NCBI GenBank assembly: GCA_029213065.1
Contig: JARGPH010000013.1
Coordinates: 71,827 to 135,826 of the forward strand
DNA: 64,000 bases
Reading direction: 5' to 3'
DNA from: Verrucomicrobiales bacterium
Lineage (GTDB): Bacteria; Verrucomicrobiota; Verrucomicrobiia; Verrucomicrobiales; DEV007
The position numbers were made by a program, and so were the translations under genes. This document shows, piece by piece, positions 1 to 7,552 of the stretch. Every line of letters starts with the position of its first letter. The stretch's first letter is position 1. The notes under the pieces were generated by a model that was not told where the DNA came from, did no database searches, and saw only the letters and a list, made by a program, of their open reading frames with translations.

Positions 1-250
1 ATTGGATCAGCGCGGTGGCGATCGTTCCAATGACGAGTCCGGCGAAGGGGTTGGAGGCGAACTCAAAAAGCGTTTTCGCCTGATCGCCTGCAGCGGTTTT
101 GAATCCCGTGCCGATCATGCCCACCGCGAGGAGGAGGCCGTAGACCAACGCGACGACGGTGATCCATTTCAGCACCGCGTTTCCGGGTGCTGCGTTTTCG
201 TCAGTCAATTCTGACTGACCCTTTTCAAGTGGTTTTGAGGTAGCGCTCAT
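1..250 (-). CDS. Na+/phosphate symporter NptA-like, N-terminal part only
   Basis: The gene runs off the left edge; 83 codons from the ATG at 250 are present. The first 30 residues are polar and cytoplasmic. A hydrophobic segment follows with VYGLLLAVGMIGTGFK, then FEFASNPFAGLVIGTIATALIQ. This is the pattern of the N-terminal half of the SLC34/NptA Na/Pi cotransporter family, in which ATALIQ is normally followed by the QSSS substrate motif; that motif would lie just outside the window. The family imports inorganic phosphate with sodium across the inner membrane. No downstream partner can be seen. The family call is from remembered NptA sequences and rests on the first repeat only. Confidence 0.8.
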   Translation of the reverse strand, partial: MSATSKPLEKGQSELTDENAAPGNAVLKWITVVALVYGLLLAVGMIGTGFKTAAGDQAKTLFEFASNPFAGLVIGTIATALIQ

Positions 251-358
251 GTGCCGCTACCTTTGGTGCCCCGCGTTCGAATTCGCGAATCAACTTCAGT
301 TACGTTTTAGACAAAGAGCGGCTCTCCCGATTGTGCCCGTCAACCCGGGGCGATTCAA

Positions 359-658
359 TCAGTCTTCCTTATTCCAGCTCTTGCGGCGGCCGGGTTTGGA
401 AATAATCTCGATGTAGATGGAACCCTCTGTCGCTGCCGCTGCGGCGGTATCGATCGCTGCGTTGATCGTCGATACATGCGCGGGACTGGCAGCCTCTTCG
501 CTGATCCCGACACGACAGTTGAAGTCGATGTAGTCGACGTCTTCGGCCAGTTTTTTGCTTCGCTCCCGCTTGATATACTTTCTGACGTCACTCTTGATTG
601 ATTCAATGACACGAGCCGGTTTGTGACTGGATTTTTCCAATGGGAATGTTTTTTTCAT
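359..658 (-). CDS. DUF6172-like small basic protein
   Basis: A 99-residue protein of unknown function. I placed the start at the ATG at 658 (MKKTFPLE), because the residues further upstream are not conserved-looking and an AGAG stretch precedes this ATG. The sequence has KPARVIESIKSDVRKYIKRE, then a DYIDFNCRVG segment, a helix with an alanine-rich AIDTAAAAA run and a short YIEIISKPGRR tail. This layout matches what I recall of DUF6172, a small cytosolic family with no known activity. It lies between the symporter and the rnr gene on the opposite strand from rnr. Bases 716-995, between it and rnr, hold no gene that I can support. Confidence 0.6.
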   Translation of the reverse strand: MKKTFPLEKSSHKPARVIESIKSDVRKYIKRERSKKLAEDVDYIDFNCRVGISEEAASPAHVSTINAAIDTAAAAATEGSIYIEIISKPGRRKSWNKED

Positions 659-995
659 TTCTCTTTGAGGGGATGACGCAGCTCGCAGGTAAAACACCGG
701 GGCCGTTGTAAGCACTACCTTTCGGTCGGCTGAACCGCCTCATTTGTCCAGCGGACAAGCGCCCTTATGTGACTTTTTAGCTCGTCTTGAAATCCTCCTA
801 ATTTGACTGAATCAGGGGAGGACTTGCAAAATTGAAACAATGTTCGATAGTTTCGCCATCAACAAGGACAGCCATCGCTGCCGGCTCACGTATTCTAATG
901 AGCCTTTATTCAGTTAGACGAACATTCTCGTCATCAGCCCCATTGGTCGATACAGTGGTATTCCTTGAAGCCAATACTTTCATTGGCATTATTAT

Positions 996-3464
996 ATGGA
1001 AGAAAAAATCCTGAAACTACTCGGGCGGAAACGTTATCTGCCCTCGAATGTCCCTGAACTTCTCAAAGGACTCAAATTACAGCCCGGCGATCAACAGCGA
1101 TTGCAGGAATCTCTCAAAGAACTCGAGCGTGGCGGTCAAATCGCCCGCATCAAAGGAAACCGCTACATTCTGCCCAAGGAGGCGGATCTGGTCGCCGGTC
1201 GCATCCAAATCACTCGCGGAGGACGCGGCTTTCTCATGCCCGATGAACCCGGCGCTGCGGAAATTGCGATTCCCTCGAGCGGAACGGGAACGGCGATGAA
1301 CGACGACCGCGTTCTCGTCCGCCTCGATGTGAAACCCCAGGGACGGAGAACGAAGAGCGATAAAACCGATTCGGGAACCGTCGTCCGGATTCTGGAACGT
1401 CGTCGCACTCAGATCGTGGGAACGTTGAAAAAGGGACGTCAGTTCCTCTACGTCGTTCCCGATGATCCGAGAATGAATCATGACATCAACGTGCCTCCGG
1501 CAAAAGATGTCGGCCGCGAAGCGCGGGTCGGTGACAAAGTCGTCGTGGAACTCAAAGAGTGGGAGTCCCGCCATACCAGTCCCGAAGGAATCATCACGGA
1601 AGTGTTGGGGCCGCCGACCGCGGAAGGTGTCGATATGCTCGCGGTGCTGAGGAATTACGATCTGCCGCTGAAGTTTCCGCCACAGGTTCTCAACGAAGTG
1701 AAGAATATTGGGAATAAAGTTCGGGAAAGTGAAGTGACGGGGCGCAAAGATTGCCGCAGTCACGACGTCATCTCGATCGATCCCGCTGACGCACGTGACT
1801 TTGACGACGCCTTCTTTCTCACCCCTGCCGGTCGCGACCGGTGGACGCTCTGGGTTCACATCGCCGATGTCTCGCATTATGTGAAACCCGGTTCGGCGCT
1901 CGATAAGGAAGCGAAGAAAAGAGGCAACTCCACCTACCTCGTTGACCGCGTCATCCCGATGCTGCCCGAGGCTCTCAGTAACGAGTTGTGCTCGCTGAAG
2001 CCGCATGTCGATCGACTTTCCAAGTGCGTGGAATTCCTCATCAACAATGATGGAAAGGTCCTCAAAGCGCAGTTCCATGAAGCGGTGATTCATTCGAAGC
2101 GCCGCTACTCCTACGAAGAAGCTTTCGAGGTTCTGGGCCGCAAGCCCAAGGACGAGATCGAGAAGATGCTGGTCAATGCGGGTGAACTTGCCATGAAGAT
2201 TCGGAAACGGAGATTCGCGAACGGAGCCCTCGATCTCGATTTCCCCGAGACGAAGATTCGTCTCGACGATGAGGGTAAAGTGAAGCGCATCGAAAAAATC
2301 GACAACGACATTTCCCACCAGTTGATCGAAGAATTTATGCTCCTCGCCAATGAAGCGGTTGCGACGCGGTTGATTAAGCTGCGTCGTCCCTCGATTCACC
2401 GGGTTCACGAGCGACCCGATCCGAAGCGTCTCTATGATTACCGCCAGGAAGTGTTGAGCCACAATCTCCCGTGCGGGAATCTCGAAAAATCGGCCGAGGT
2501 TCAGAAGCTGTTGAAACGCCTCGGGACCATCGCAATCGGCGCAGCCCTTAAAATCGGATTCCTCAAATCCCTGATGCGGGCGCGTTATGCGGTCGAGCCA
2601 CTGGGGCACTACGGACTCGCCAAAGAGAAGTATGCGCACTTTACGTCGCCGATTCGTCGATACGCGGATTTGATCGTGCACCGAACTTTGTTTGAAAAGG
2701 TGAAGTCATCCGTGACCGAGCTCACTCGCATCGCCGAGCATATTTCGACGACGGAGCGGAACTCGTCTGATGCCGAGCGTGACAGCAAAGATGTCAAAAT
2801 GTATGCCTATCTCCTCGAGCAGATCAATGCAGGGGATCCACAGCAATACAAAGCGCTCGTGACCGATATACGGAACTTCGGACTCTTCATCGATATCCCT
2901 GATCTCGGAATGAGAGGTCTCGTTCCGCTTTCGCGGATTGAAGATGATTTCTACGAATTTGATCCGACCCGTGTCCAGGTGATAGGGCGCCGGAGCAATC
3001 GGGTGATCAGGCTCGGTGATGAGCTCGACGTTGAGGTCGACAAGGTCGATACCTTCAAGAAGGAAGTCGACTTTCGTCTCGTTTCAAAAGGCGGTGGCAG
3101 GGGCGGCAGCGGCAGAGGTGGTCGCGGTTCCGGCGGACAGCGAAGAAGCAATCGCGGAAAAGGCGGCGGGAAGAGCGGTGGTCGTGATGATCGGCGATCC
3201 GGCTCCGACCGGAAACGTCGCTCGAGCAAACCTGCGGGGAGTTCTGAAAATTCCGGACGTTCCGGGAGCTCTCGACCTGAAGGCGACAAGCCAAAGCCAC
3301 GTCGTTCGCAGAAAAACCGGAAACCCCGGACCAATGAAGGCGGCAATTCTCAAGGAGGTGCTCCCAAAGGTCCAAAAGGGGATTCCGCTGCAGCACCGTC
3401 GAAGAAACGACGTTCGTCGAATTCAAGACGGAGACGCTCGCAGTCGAGGAAGAAGACTGAGTAG
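996..3464 (+). CDS. rnr: Ribonuclease R (RNB-family 3'-5' exoribonuclease) with RGG-like tail
   Basis: An 822-residue processive 3'-5' exoribonuclease of the RNase II/R family, which degrades structured RNA in the cytoplasm. The N-terminal winged-helix region (about residues 1-65) and cold-shock-like OB folds (about 65-230) precede the RNB catalytic domain. The metal-binding motif DPADARDFDDA lies near residues 262-272 with all aspartates kept. An S1 RNA-binding domain follows at about 618-700. The last 120 residues are very unusual: a Gly/Arg/Ser/Lys-rich stretch with repeated RGG and RRS units that looks disordered and RNA-binding. The size before the tail is typical of RNase R. No SD sequence is visible at the ATG. 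Confidence 0.95.
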   Translation: MEEKILKLLGRKRYLPSNVPELLKGLKLQPGDQQRLQESLKELERGGQIARIKGNRYILPKEADLVAGRIQITRGGRGFLMPDEPGAAEIAIPSSGTGTAMNDDRVLVRLDVKPQGRRTKSDKTDSGTVVRILERRRTQIVGTLKKGRQFLYVVPDDPRMNHDINVPPAKDVGREARVGDKVVVELKEWESRHTSPEGIITEVLGPPTAEGVDMLAVLRNYDLPLKFPPQVLNEVKNIGNKVRESEVTGRKDCRSHDVISIDPADARDFDDAFFLTPAGRDRWTLWVHIADVSHYVKPGSALDKEAKKRGNSTYLVDRVIPMLPEALSNELCSLKPHVDRLSKCVEFLINNDGKVLKAQFHEAVIHSKRRYSYEEAFEVLGRKPKDEIEKMLVNAGELAMKIRKRRFANGALDLDFPETKIRLDDEGKVKRIEKIDNDISHQLIEEFMLLANEAVATRLIKLRRPSIHRVHERPDPKRLYDYRQEVLSHNLPCGNLEKSAEVQKLLKRLGTIAIGAALKIGFLKSLMRARYAVEPLGHYGLAKEKYAHFTSPIRRYADLIVHRTLFEKVKSSVTELTRIAEHISTTERNSSDAERDSKDVKMYAYLLEQINAGDPQQYKALVTDIRNFGLFIDIPDLGMRGLVPLSRIEDDFYEFDPTRVQVIGRRSNRVIRLGDELDVEVDKVDTFKKEVDFRLVSKGGGRGGSGRGGRGSGGQRRSNRGKGGGKSGGRDDRRSGSDRKRRSSKPAGSSENSGRSGSSRPEGDKPKPRRSQKNRKPRTNEGGNSQGGAPKGPKGDSAAAPSKKRRSSNSRRRRSQSRKKTE

Positions 3465-3486
3465 GGATTTAGGGATTTAGGGATTT
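3463..3486. repeat. Three tandem copies of AGGGATTT
   Basis: An 8-bp unit, AGGGATTT, is repeated three times without interruption, beginning inside the rnr stop codon. It could be a simple replication-slippage repeat. Confidence 0.8.
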
Positions 3487-3881
3487 TATTCCGACTCGGA
3501 ATCTTTGAGGCCCGTATTCCGCCATTCCTCGCAGCCGGCCGAGGGGAGGCCGGTTCAGAAGACAGTCGCAGCAAGTCGCTGCGACTCTCATCCCTTGGTG
3601 TCTTCGTGCGAGAAAATCTCTCGAAACACAGGCATCCAACGAACAAAAACACAGCGTTTCGTATCCGAAAAGAAAGTTGGTATAGCTGAGATATTCGTAT
3701 TTTATAGAGAAGATATCAGTTAATTAATTCTACTTAATTATCAGTAGCGCCGAATGAAATATTACGGTGGTCTTGATTCGGCTCAAAGCCTTGACATATT
3801 TAGCCTGATCGGTTTTTATGAACTGGAAAAAGGTCCCGAATTCGAGATGTGATATCAGAATGGGTATGGGCTATTACTACT
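3487..3881. other. Gene-poor junction between rnr and first cassette cluster
   Basis: No convincing gene. A perfect 9-bp inverted repeat, AGTCGCAGC and GCTGCGACT with a 5-base loop, lies at 3564-3586. It has no T-run, so it is not a typical terminator. From about 3660 the sequence becomes much more AT-rich than the core genes, marking the left border of the accessory segment. Confidence 0.5.
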
Positions 3882-3888
3882 GTTCAGA
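3882..3888 (+). other. attC-type core half-site at left end of cassette 1
   Basis: GTTCAGA sits 7 bp before the first cassette gene and fits the GTTRRRY integron core at most positions. The end of the same cassette carries TCCGAAC (4501-4507), whose complement is GTTCGGA, one mismatch from this start. Matching of cassette start and end is expected if both derive from one circular cassette. Confidence 0.5.
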
Positions 3889-3894
3889 TAAGAA

Positions 3895-4533
3895 ATGAGT
3901 GTTAAGCATTCCCTTCCCCACTGGAATTACTATCGACTTCTCGAACAAGATCTCGAGGACAGTTTCAGATACGTACATTTCTGTCGGGATCATTTTGACG
4001 TCTATTCAGATCATTTTGCCCGGATAATTTTAACTGCAGCGACCGAAATCGAGAATGTATTGTATGATTTCGCAGTTTGGTCCAAGTATACACCAACACC
4101 TAAGAACATAGTTCAACATTTCGATTCTGTTACAGCTCGGTTCCCCAGCCTTCCTACGATGCAGATGGTTATGCCTCGATACTCCCTTATGTTAACTCCG
4201 TTTGAAGGGTGGAGCAGCGGGGCTTCACCCGAATGGTGGAGTAAGGGTTATAACAAGATAAAACATGAAAGAACTCATCATCCAGATGCCCCGAAGCTGA
4301 TCTATGCCACTAGGGCTGTCGCTGCACTGCAGGTGATTCTCCTTCACTACTACAGAGTGAAATTTGGGGCATGCACAATGCCTGCCGAACTGATGCCACG
4401 TTTATTTCATCCGTGGGATATTGAGGATCAGAATCATGGAGCATTCATTGGATGGGAATGGGAGCTTCCGGATGAGAAGTTAGAACGGGAGCAAGGCGAA
4501 TCCGAACAAGGCGCAGCACCTAATCCGGCGTAG
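3895..4533 (+). CDS. Hypothetical cassette protein with KIKHER motif
   Basis: A 212-residue, probably cytosolic, helix-rich protein that I do not recognise. It has no signal peptide or membrane segment. Notable features are the aromatic N-terminus, a long helix containing AATEIENVLYDFAVW, and WWSKGYNKIKHERTHH near residues 119-134. That last motif recalls HEPN-like helical proteins, in which a basic/His motif is functional, but the comparison is only by eye. The final 11 codons lie inside the attC-like site, a common arrangement in integron cassettes. Its base composition is clearly lower in GC than rnr or the NRPS gene. Function is unknown. Confidence 0.7.
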   Translation: MSVKHSLPHWNYYRLLEQDLEDSFRYVHFCRDHFDVYSDHFARIILTAATEIENVLYDFAVWSKYTPTPKNIVQHFDSVTARFPSLPTMQMVMPRYSLMLTPFEGWSSGASPEWWSKGYNKIKHERTHHPDAPKLIYATRAVAALQVILLHYYRVKFGACTMPAELMPRLFHPWDIEDQNHGAFIGWEWELPDEKLEREQGESEQGAAPNPA

Positions 4534-4623
4534 CAGGGAGTTTAGAATTGTCTTTCTTGGCTACACATCCCTCTTGCAATCAACTTCTTGCGCCCGCCGG
4601 ATCGGTGTGCTAAATCGTTGTGG
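4501..4623 (+). repeat. attC-like site 1
   Basis: It runs from the inverse core TCCGAAC to the core GTTGTGG. Inside it, the arm at 4513-4530 pairs with the arm at 4595-4610. The arms match over GCA, CACC and ATCCGGCG, with an extra unpaired G on the left arm and a small internal mismatch. Long imperfect arms with unpaired bases on one strand are the hallmark of attC sites. Core bases at the right end deviate from GTTRRRY. Confidence 0.65.
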
Positions 4624-4624
4624 C

Positions 4625-5098
4625 ATGAAAATTCTCGGGTGCGTTGTCTTGCTTGCAGTCGCACTTTCAGGTTGTTCAGAGCCGAAAGAGCGTTTCTGGG
4701 GATACGATTTCGAGTTGCCTTCAGAATTCATTCCTGTGAGCACGGATGTTGGGGGCGAGTGGCATTGGAGGACCGAAGGTGAGACACTTGAGGTAGGGCA
4801 CGTGCGATTTTCAAAGGAGAGGTCTAAGTTCTCCAATCTCGAAGAATTCGCCGGTTGGATTGGAAACGATTCGGGGATCGAACGGCCAAGCTTCAGACGA
4901 ACCCCGAACGGTTTGGATGTGGCTGTTGATGCCGTTGAGACTTGGACCCAAATCGCGATAGCCTTTCCAGAGAACACGGACTATTGGGAGATTCTTCTTT
5001 TCGGGATCAGCCCAGCGGAGCCGGATGACAGAGAGGCAAGGCTCCTTCGAGAGAGAGCGATTGGGGCTATTCTGAGCGGTCGTCCAACTCGAAACTAA
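4625..5098 (+). CDS. Cassette-encoded lipoprotein of unknown function
   Basis: A 157-residue protein. I chose the ATG at 4625 because it gives a short lipoprotein signal (MKILGCVVLLAVALSGC) with the lipidated Cys at residue 17. It also starts right after the attC core, as cassette genes do. The mature part is small, mixed-charge and tryptophan-containing, with no family that I recognise. It is probably anchored in the outer or inner membrane facing the periplasm. The gene fills almost the whole cassette between two attC-like sites and carries no promoter of its own that I can see. Confidence 0.7.
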   Translation: MKILGCVVLLAVALSGCSEPKERFWGYDFELPSEFIPVSTDVGGEWHWRTEGETLEVGHVRFSKERSKFSNLEEFAGWIGNDSGIERPSFRRTPNGLDVAVDAVETWTQIAIAFPENTDYWEILLFGISPAEPDDREARLLRERAIGAILSGRPTRN

Positions 5099-5102
5099 CA
5101 CG

Positions 5103-5230
5103 GCCACAACAAGACGGCGATCTCAAGCCCAATCCCCGCTGCGAGTTGATTGACTTCTCTGATTCGAATCCCTAATCTCCCATCGAGGCCGCGCTCTCTG
5201 GATAGGGTTGCCATGCCTCGACGTTGTGCC
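5103..5230 (+). repeat. attC-like site 2
   Basis: It begins with GCCACAAC, the exact complement of the GTTGTGGC core (4617-4624) that opens the same cassette, and ends with GTTGTGCC. Inner arms pair over CAA, CCC and ATC with an unpaired G in the left arm. The loop holds CGAGTTGATTGACTTC, which recurs in attC-like site 4. Confidence 0.7.
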
Positions 5231-5235
5231 AAGAA

Positions 5236-5715
5236 ATGAAGACGCCCCTAACAGCAATCGTGGTCTTAATTGTCTTTGTCGGAAGTGTGATTGCCGAAAG
5301 TGAGTGGACTCACAAGACCGAAGTAGGTGAGGACGCAACGAGCACTCACTACTACTTCTTCAAGTCGAACGGAGATTCCGTTGAGCAGGTGAGGTGGGTT
5401 TGGAACGGAGGTGCCCAGAATCCACCAACTGTCACCGACTACTTTCTGGGATCAGGCCGAATCACGGTCCGCCATCTCGTAGGGAAGCGAGATGATATCA
5501 CTGATCTAACTCTAGGACGGGAGGCCGATCTAGAGTTGAAGGAGGAGTATTCGATATCTGCCAAGTCTACTGCCGAAATGCTGATACCGGATCCACCGGC
5601 GAAATCACTTTCCGACACTCAGCGAGTAGACCTCAAGAACCTCATTTACCTGCTCGCCAAAGAGCGCAAGCCATACAAAACCGGGGCACAACAAGTCGAG
5701 ACACTCAAGCCCTGA
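5236..5715 (+). CDS. Cassette-encoded exported protein of unknown function
   Basis: A 159-residue protein starting at the ATG at 5236, the first in-frame ATG after the attC core. Residues 1-20 form a typical Sec signal (MKTPLTAIVVLIVFVGSVIA) followed by ESEW, so the mature protein is periplasmic or secreted. The mature part is polar and rich in Tyr, Thr and charged residues, with a predicted beta-rich first half (STHYYFFKSNGDSVEQVRWV). I do not recognise a family. The inverse core of the next attC lies within its last ten codons. It is the second exported protein in a row in this array. Confidence 0.7.
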   Translation: MKTPLTAIVVLIVFVGSVIAESEWTHKTEVGEDATSTHYYFFKSNGDSVEQVRWVWNGGAQNPPTVTDYFLGSGRITVRHLVGKRDDITDLTLGREADLELKEEYSISAKSTAEMLIPDPPAKSLSDTQRVDLKNLIYLLAKERKPYKTGAQQVETLKP

Positions 5716-5809
5716 CCGCGTCGAGTCAAAATGACTTTTCTAATTCGCCAGATTGTTCCACTATCAACCCGCGCTCTCCGTCAGGGCTGAGTGCTCTCAA
5801 ACGTCAGGC
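5685..5809 (+). repeat. attC-like site 3
   Basis: The left end GGCACAAC (5685-5692) is the exact complement of GTTGTGCC, which opens this cassette at 5223. Inner arms 5702-5718 and 5779-5793 pair perfectly over CACTCA, GCCCTGAC and G, leaving exactly two unpaired bases (A and C) on the left arm. The right core reads GTCAGGC, one base from GTTRRRY. Confidence 0.75.
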
Positions 5810-5832
5810 TCGGAATTGGCAAAGAAATCAAA

Positions 5833-6114
5833 ATGAAAAAGTACGAGATACACTCTTATACCGTAAAGATCATATCCGATTTCTCTCATAGAAATGTTGG
5901 AGCTATTGTTTCTTGCGCTTCAGAGGAAAAAGAAATCGAAATGCATTTCCAGTATGATGGTTTGGTTTCCCCGCCTCTGGTTGATAAGGAAGGGCATTTA
6001 CTTGTTTTCTTACCTTGTCAGGCTCTTGATACGGTCTTAACCCTACTAAGAACCAGTAAACAAAACATTCTGGTTCATGAAGAGGGTCGAGCGGAACTTC
6101 TCTCTAATCCATAG
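5833..6114 (+). CDS. Small hypothetical cassette protein
   Basis: A 93-residue soluble protein starting at the ATG at 5833 (MKKYEIHSYTVKII), chosen because it follows the attC core closely and the upstream codons lie in the attC arm. The composition suggests alternating strands and helices, with a hydrophobic C-terminal helix containing LPCQALDTVLTLLRTS. There is no signal peptide or recognised motif. The attC expected between this gene and the next (6115-6245) is not clear: GAGCGGAAC near 6090 and GTTTCAT near 6152 could be its ends, but the arms pair poorly. Confidence 0.6.
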   Translation: MKKYEIHSYTVKIISDFSHRNVGAIVSCASEEKEIEMHFQYDGLVSPPLVDKEGHLLVFLPCQALDTVLTLLRTSKQNILVHEEGRAELLSNP

Positions 6115-6245
6115 TCAGGCCAGACGCGGCTGGGCAAGGGCAATTCTCCCGACGTTTCATTGCCTCATACTTGATTTTGGTTAATAGTTTGCAGCGTCTT
6201 TTGTGGTTGCGGAGGACCTGCCTGCGCTCACTTGTTCGTCTCAAA

Positions 6246-6797
6246 ATGAAAATTGAAACTGAGAGGCTTATACTCCGTCCTTTTCGTGAGGAGGATCTCG
6301 ATGATGAACTGAGCATCGTCGGTGATGCCGATACGATGTCTTTTTACCGGAGACCATATACCAGAGAAGAAGTAGCCGGGATCATTGCTAGGAATATTGA
6401 GACATTCGAAGCCTCCGGCTATGGAATGTTCGCCGTAATTGATAAACAATCCGGAGAGTATCTCGGTGACTGCGGAATAACCATTCAGCTCATCGATGGA
6501 GTTGAAGAGTTCGAGGTCGGATACAGGATTCGAAAGGAAAAGTGGGGCCGGGGTATCGCACCGGAGGCAGCGCGCGCGATGATTCAATATGGTTTCAGGG
6601 ATCTCGGTTTGGCGAAACTTTGCAGCTACATGACGAAAGATAACCGTCAATCAAGACGGGCGGCTGAGAAGGCGGGAATGACTCTACAGAAGGAATATCG
6701 TAATCCGCGGAACCGGGATCTTCCAACGACGGTCTACGCGGTATACAGCCAGGACGTAAAAGTCGACGCCGGCGAAACCGACTCCGCTTCGAGTTGA
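6246..6797 (+). CDS. GNAT N-acetyltransferase, RimJ/RimL-like
   Basis: A 183-residue acetyl-CoA-dependent transferase of the GNAT fold. The start at 6246 gives MKIETERLILRPFREEDLDD, the standard opening of RimJ/RimL-type enzymes. Motif A, which binds the acetyl-CoA pyrophosphate, is seen as KWGRGIAPEAARAMIQYGF, with the final NRQSRRAAEKAGM segment typical of the family. RimJ/RimL-type enzymes acetylate protein N-termini, but cassette relatives often modify drugs or small molecules; the substrate here cannot be read. It sits in the cassette array, with its last codons inside the next attC-like site. Confidence 0.85.
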   Translation: MKIETERLILRPFREEDLDDELSIVGDADTMSFYRRPYTREEVAGIIARNIETFEASGYGMFAVIDKQSGEYLGDCGITIQLIDGVEEFEVGYRIRKEKWGRGIAPEAARAMIQYGFRDLGLAKLCSYMTKDNRQSRRAAEKAGMTLQKEYRNPRNRDLPTTVYAVYSQDVKVDAGETDSASS

Positions 6798-6877
6798 TTG
6801 ACTTCCCTGGGTCTACTCCCTAATCTCTCTGCGAGACTGCATTACCGAATCGGACTGCCAAGTCTCGGACGTTCCCT
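6771..6877 (+). repeat. attC-like site 4
   Basis: It runs from GGCGAAAC to GTTCCCT. Inner arms TCCGCTTCG (6783-6791) and CGAATCGGA (6846-6854) pair with one central mismatch. The loop carries CGAGTTGATTGACTTC and CCCTAATCTC, both also present in attC-like site 2, so the two sites share ancestry even though the ends are degenerate. Confidence 0.55.
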
Positions 6878-6883
6878 TCAGAA

Positions 6884-7426
6884 ATGCCAAACGAGATTGA
6901 CGTTGTCCGCGGCCAGGATGTCACTCCTGAACAACAGGAGTTCATCAGTTATTGGACCCATCTCTACTTTAAGGATGTCACTGTCTGCAATGATAAAAAG
7001 GCGGCTCCAGTTCATTGGCGTTTGATGCTTCGCAACGAAGGCGAGATCCTCAGCCAGGTGGCGATTACGGAATTGGAAATCGAGATTGATGGCCAGAAGG
7101 TCACTGCAGGATCGATTGGCGGCTTGCTGACGCCTACCCATCTTCAAGGGAATGGTCACGCGAATTCGTTGATGGAAAGAGCCGAGAAATTTATCTTCAC
7201 TGACTTAAATCTGCCGATGGGAATTTTGTTTTGCCTGCCGGGGTTGGTTCCGTTTTATGCAAGGCGGGGATGGACGCCGATCACACGTCCAGTAACACTT
7301 CAGCAGAAATGTGGCCCTGTCGAATGGGGAGCCGAAGTGATGGTTTTGGAGCGCGGTGAGCACCTCATCGGAGATCGATCGATCCACGTGCCAAATCAGA
7401 CGAAAACAAAAAGCGAACAGGATTAA
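6884..7426 (+). CDS. GNAT acetyltransferase, AAC(2')/NodA-like
   Basis: A 180-residue acetyltransferase. The acetyl-CoA motif reads THLQGNGHANSLMERAEKF, and LPGLVPFYARRGWTPI gives the C-terminal wedge usual in GNAT enzymes. The arrangement (a long GGLLTPTHLQGNGHA block followed by FCLPGLVPFY) resembles the aminoglycoside 2'-N-acetyltransferase/NodA-like branch more than RimL. That resemblance is by eye, and drug resistance should not be assumed. It begins 6 bp after an attC core and ends beside AAGCGAAC (7411-7418), which nearly complements its own start core GTTCCCTT, so it fills one cassette. It is the second GNAT in adjacent cassettes. Confidence 0.8.
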   Translation: MPNEIDVVRGQDVTPEQQEFISYWTHLYFKDVTVCNDKKAAPVHWRLMLRNEGEILSQVAITELEIEIDGQKVTAGSIGGLLTPTHLQGNGHANSLMERAEKFIFTDLNLPMGILFCLPGLVPFYARRGWTPITRPVTLQQKCGPVEWGAEVMVLERGEHLIGDRSIHVPNQTKTKSEQD

Positions 7427-7443
7427 ATGAGAAGATTCTCATT
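7426..7443. repeat. Tight palindrome AATGAGAA-GA-TTCTCATT
   Basis: A perfect 8-bp inverted repeat with a 2-base centre lies directly after the last cassette gene. It could be a protein-binding dyad or part of the array's right border; there is no T-run to support a terminator. Confidence 0.5.
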
Positions 7444-7552
7444 ACTGTAAGTGGAATTGAGAGGGGTGAACTTCGAGATGCTGTCTGCTTCACGGGGCTC
7501 GCGAAAGAATATCCGGGAGCGCGGGAAAGGGGGACAGCGACGGGGTGGACCT

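Noticed and set aside
1077-2681. Long open frame on the minus strand across rnr
   Set aside because: Antisense shadow of a strongly conserved RNase R gene; composition is typical of the mirror frame.
6115-6245. An attC site between the small hypothetical gene and the first GNAT
   Set aside because: Possible ends exist (GAGCGGAAC, GTTTCAT), but the inner arms do not pair convincingly, so it is not listed as a feature.
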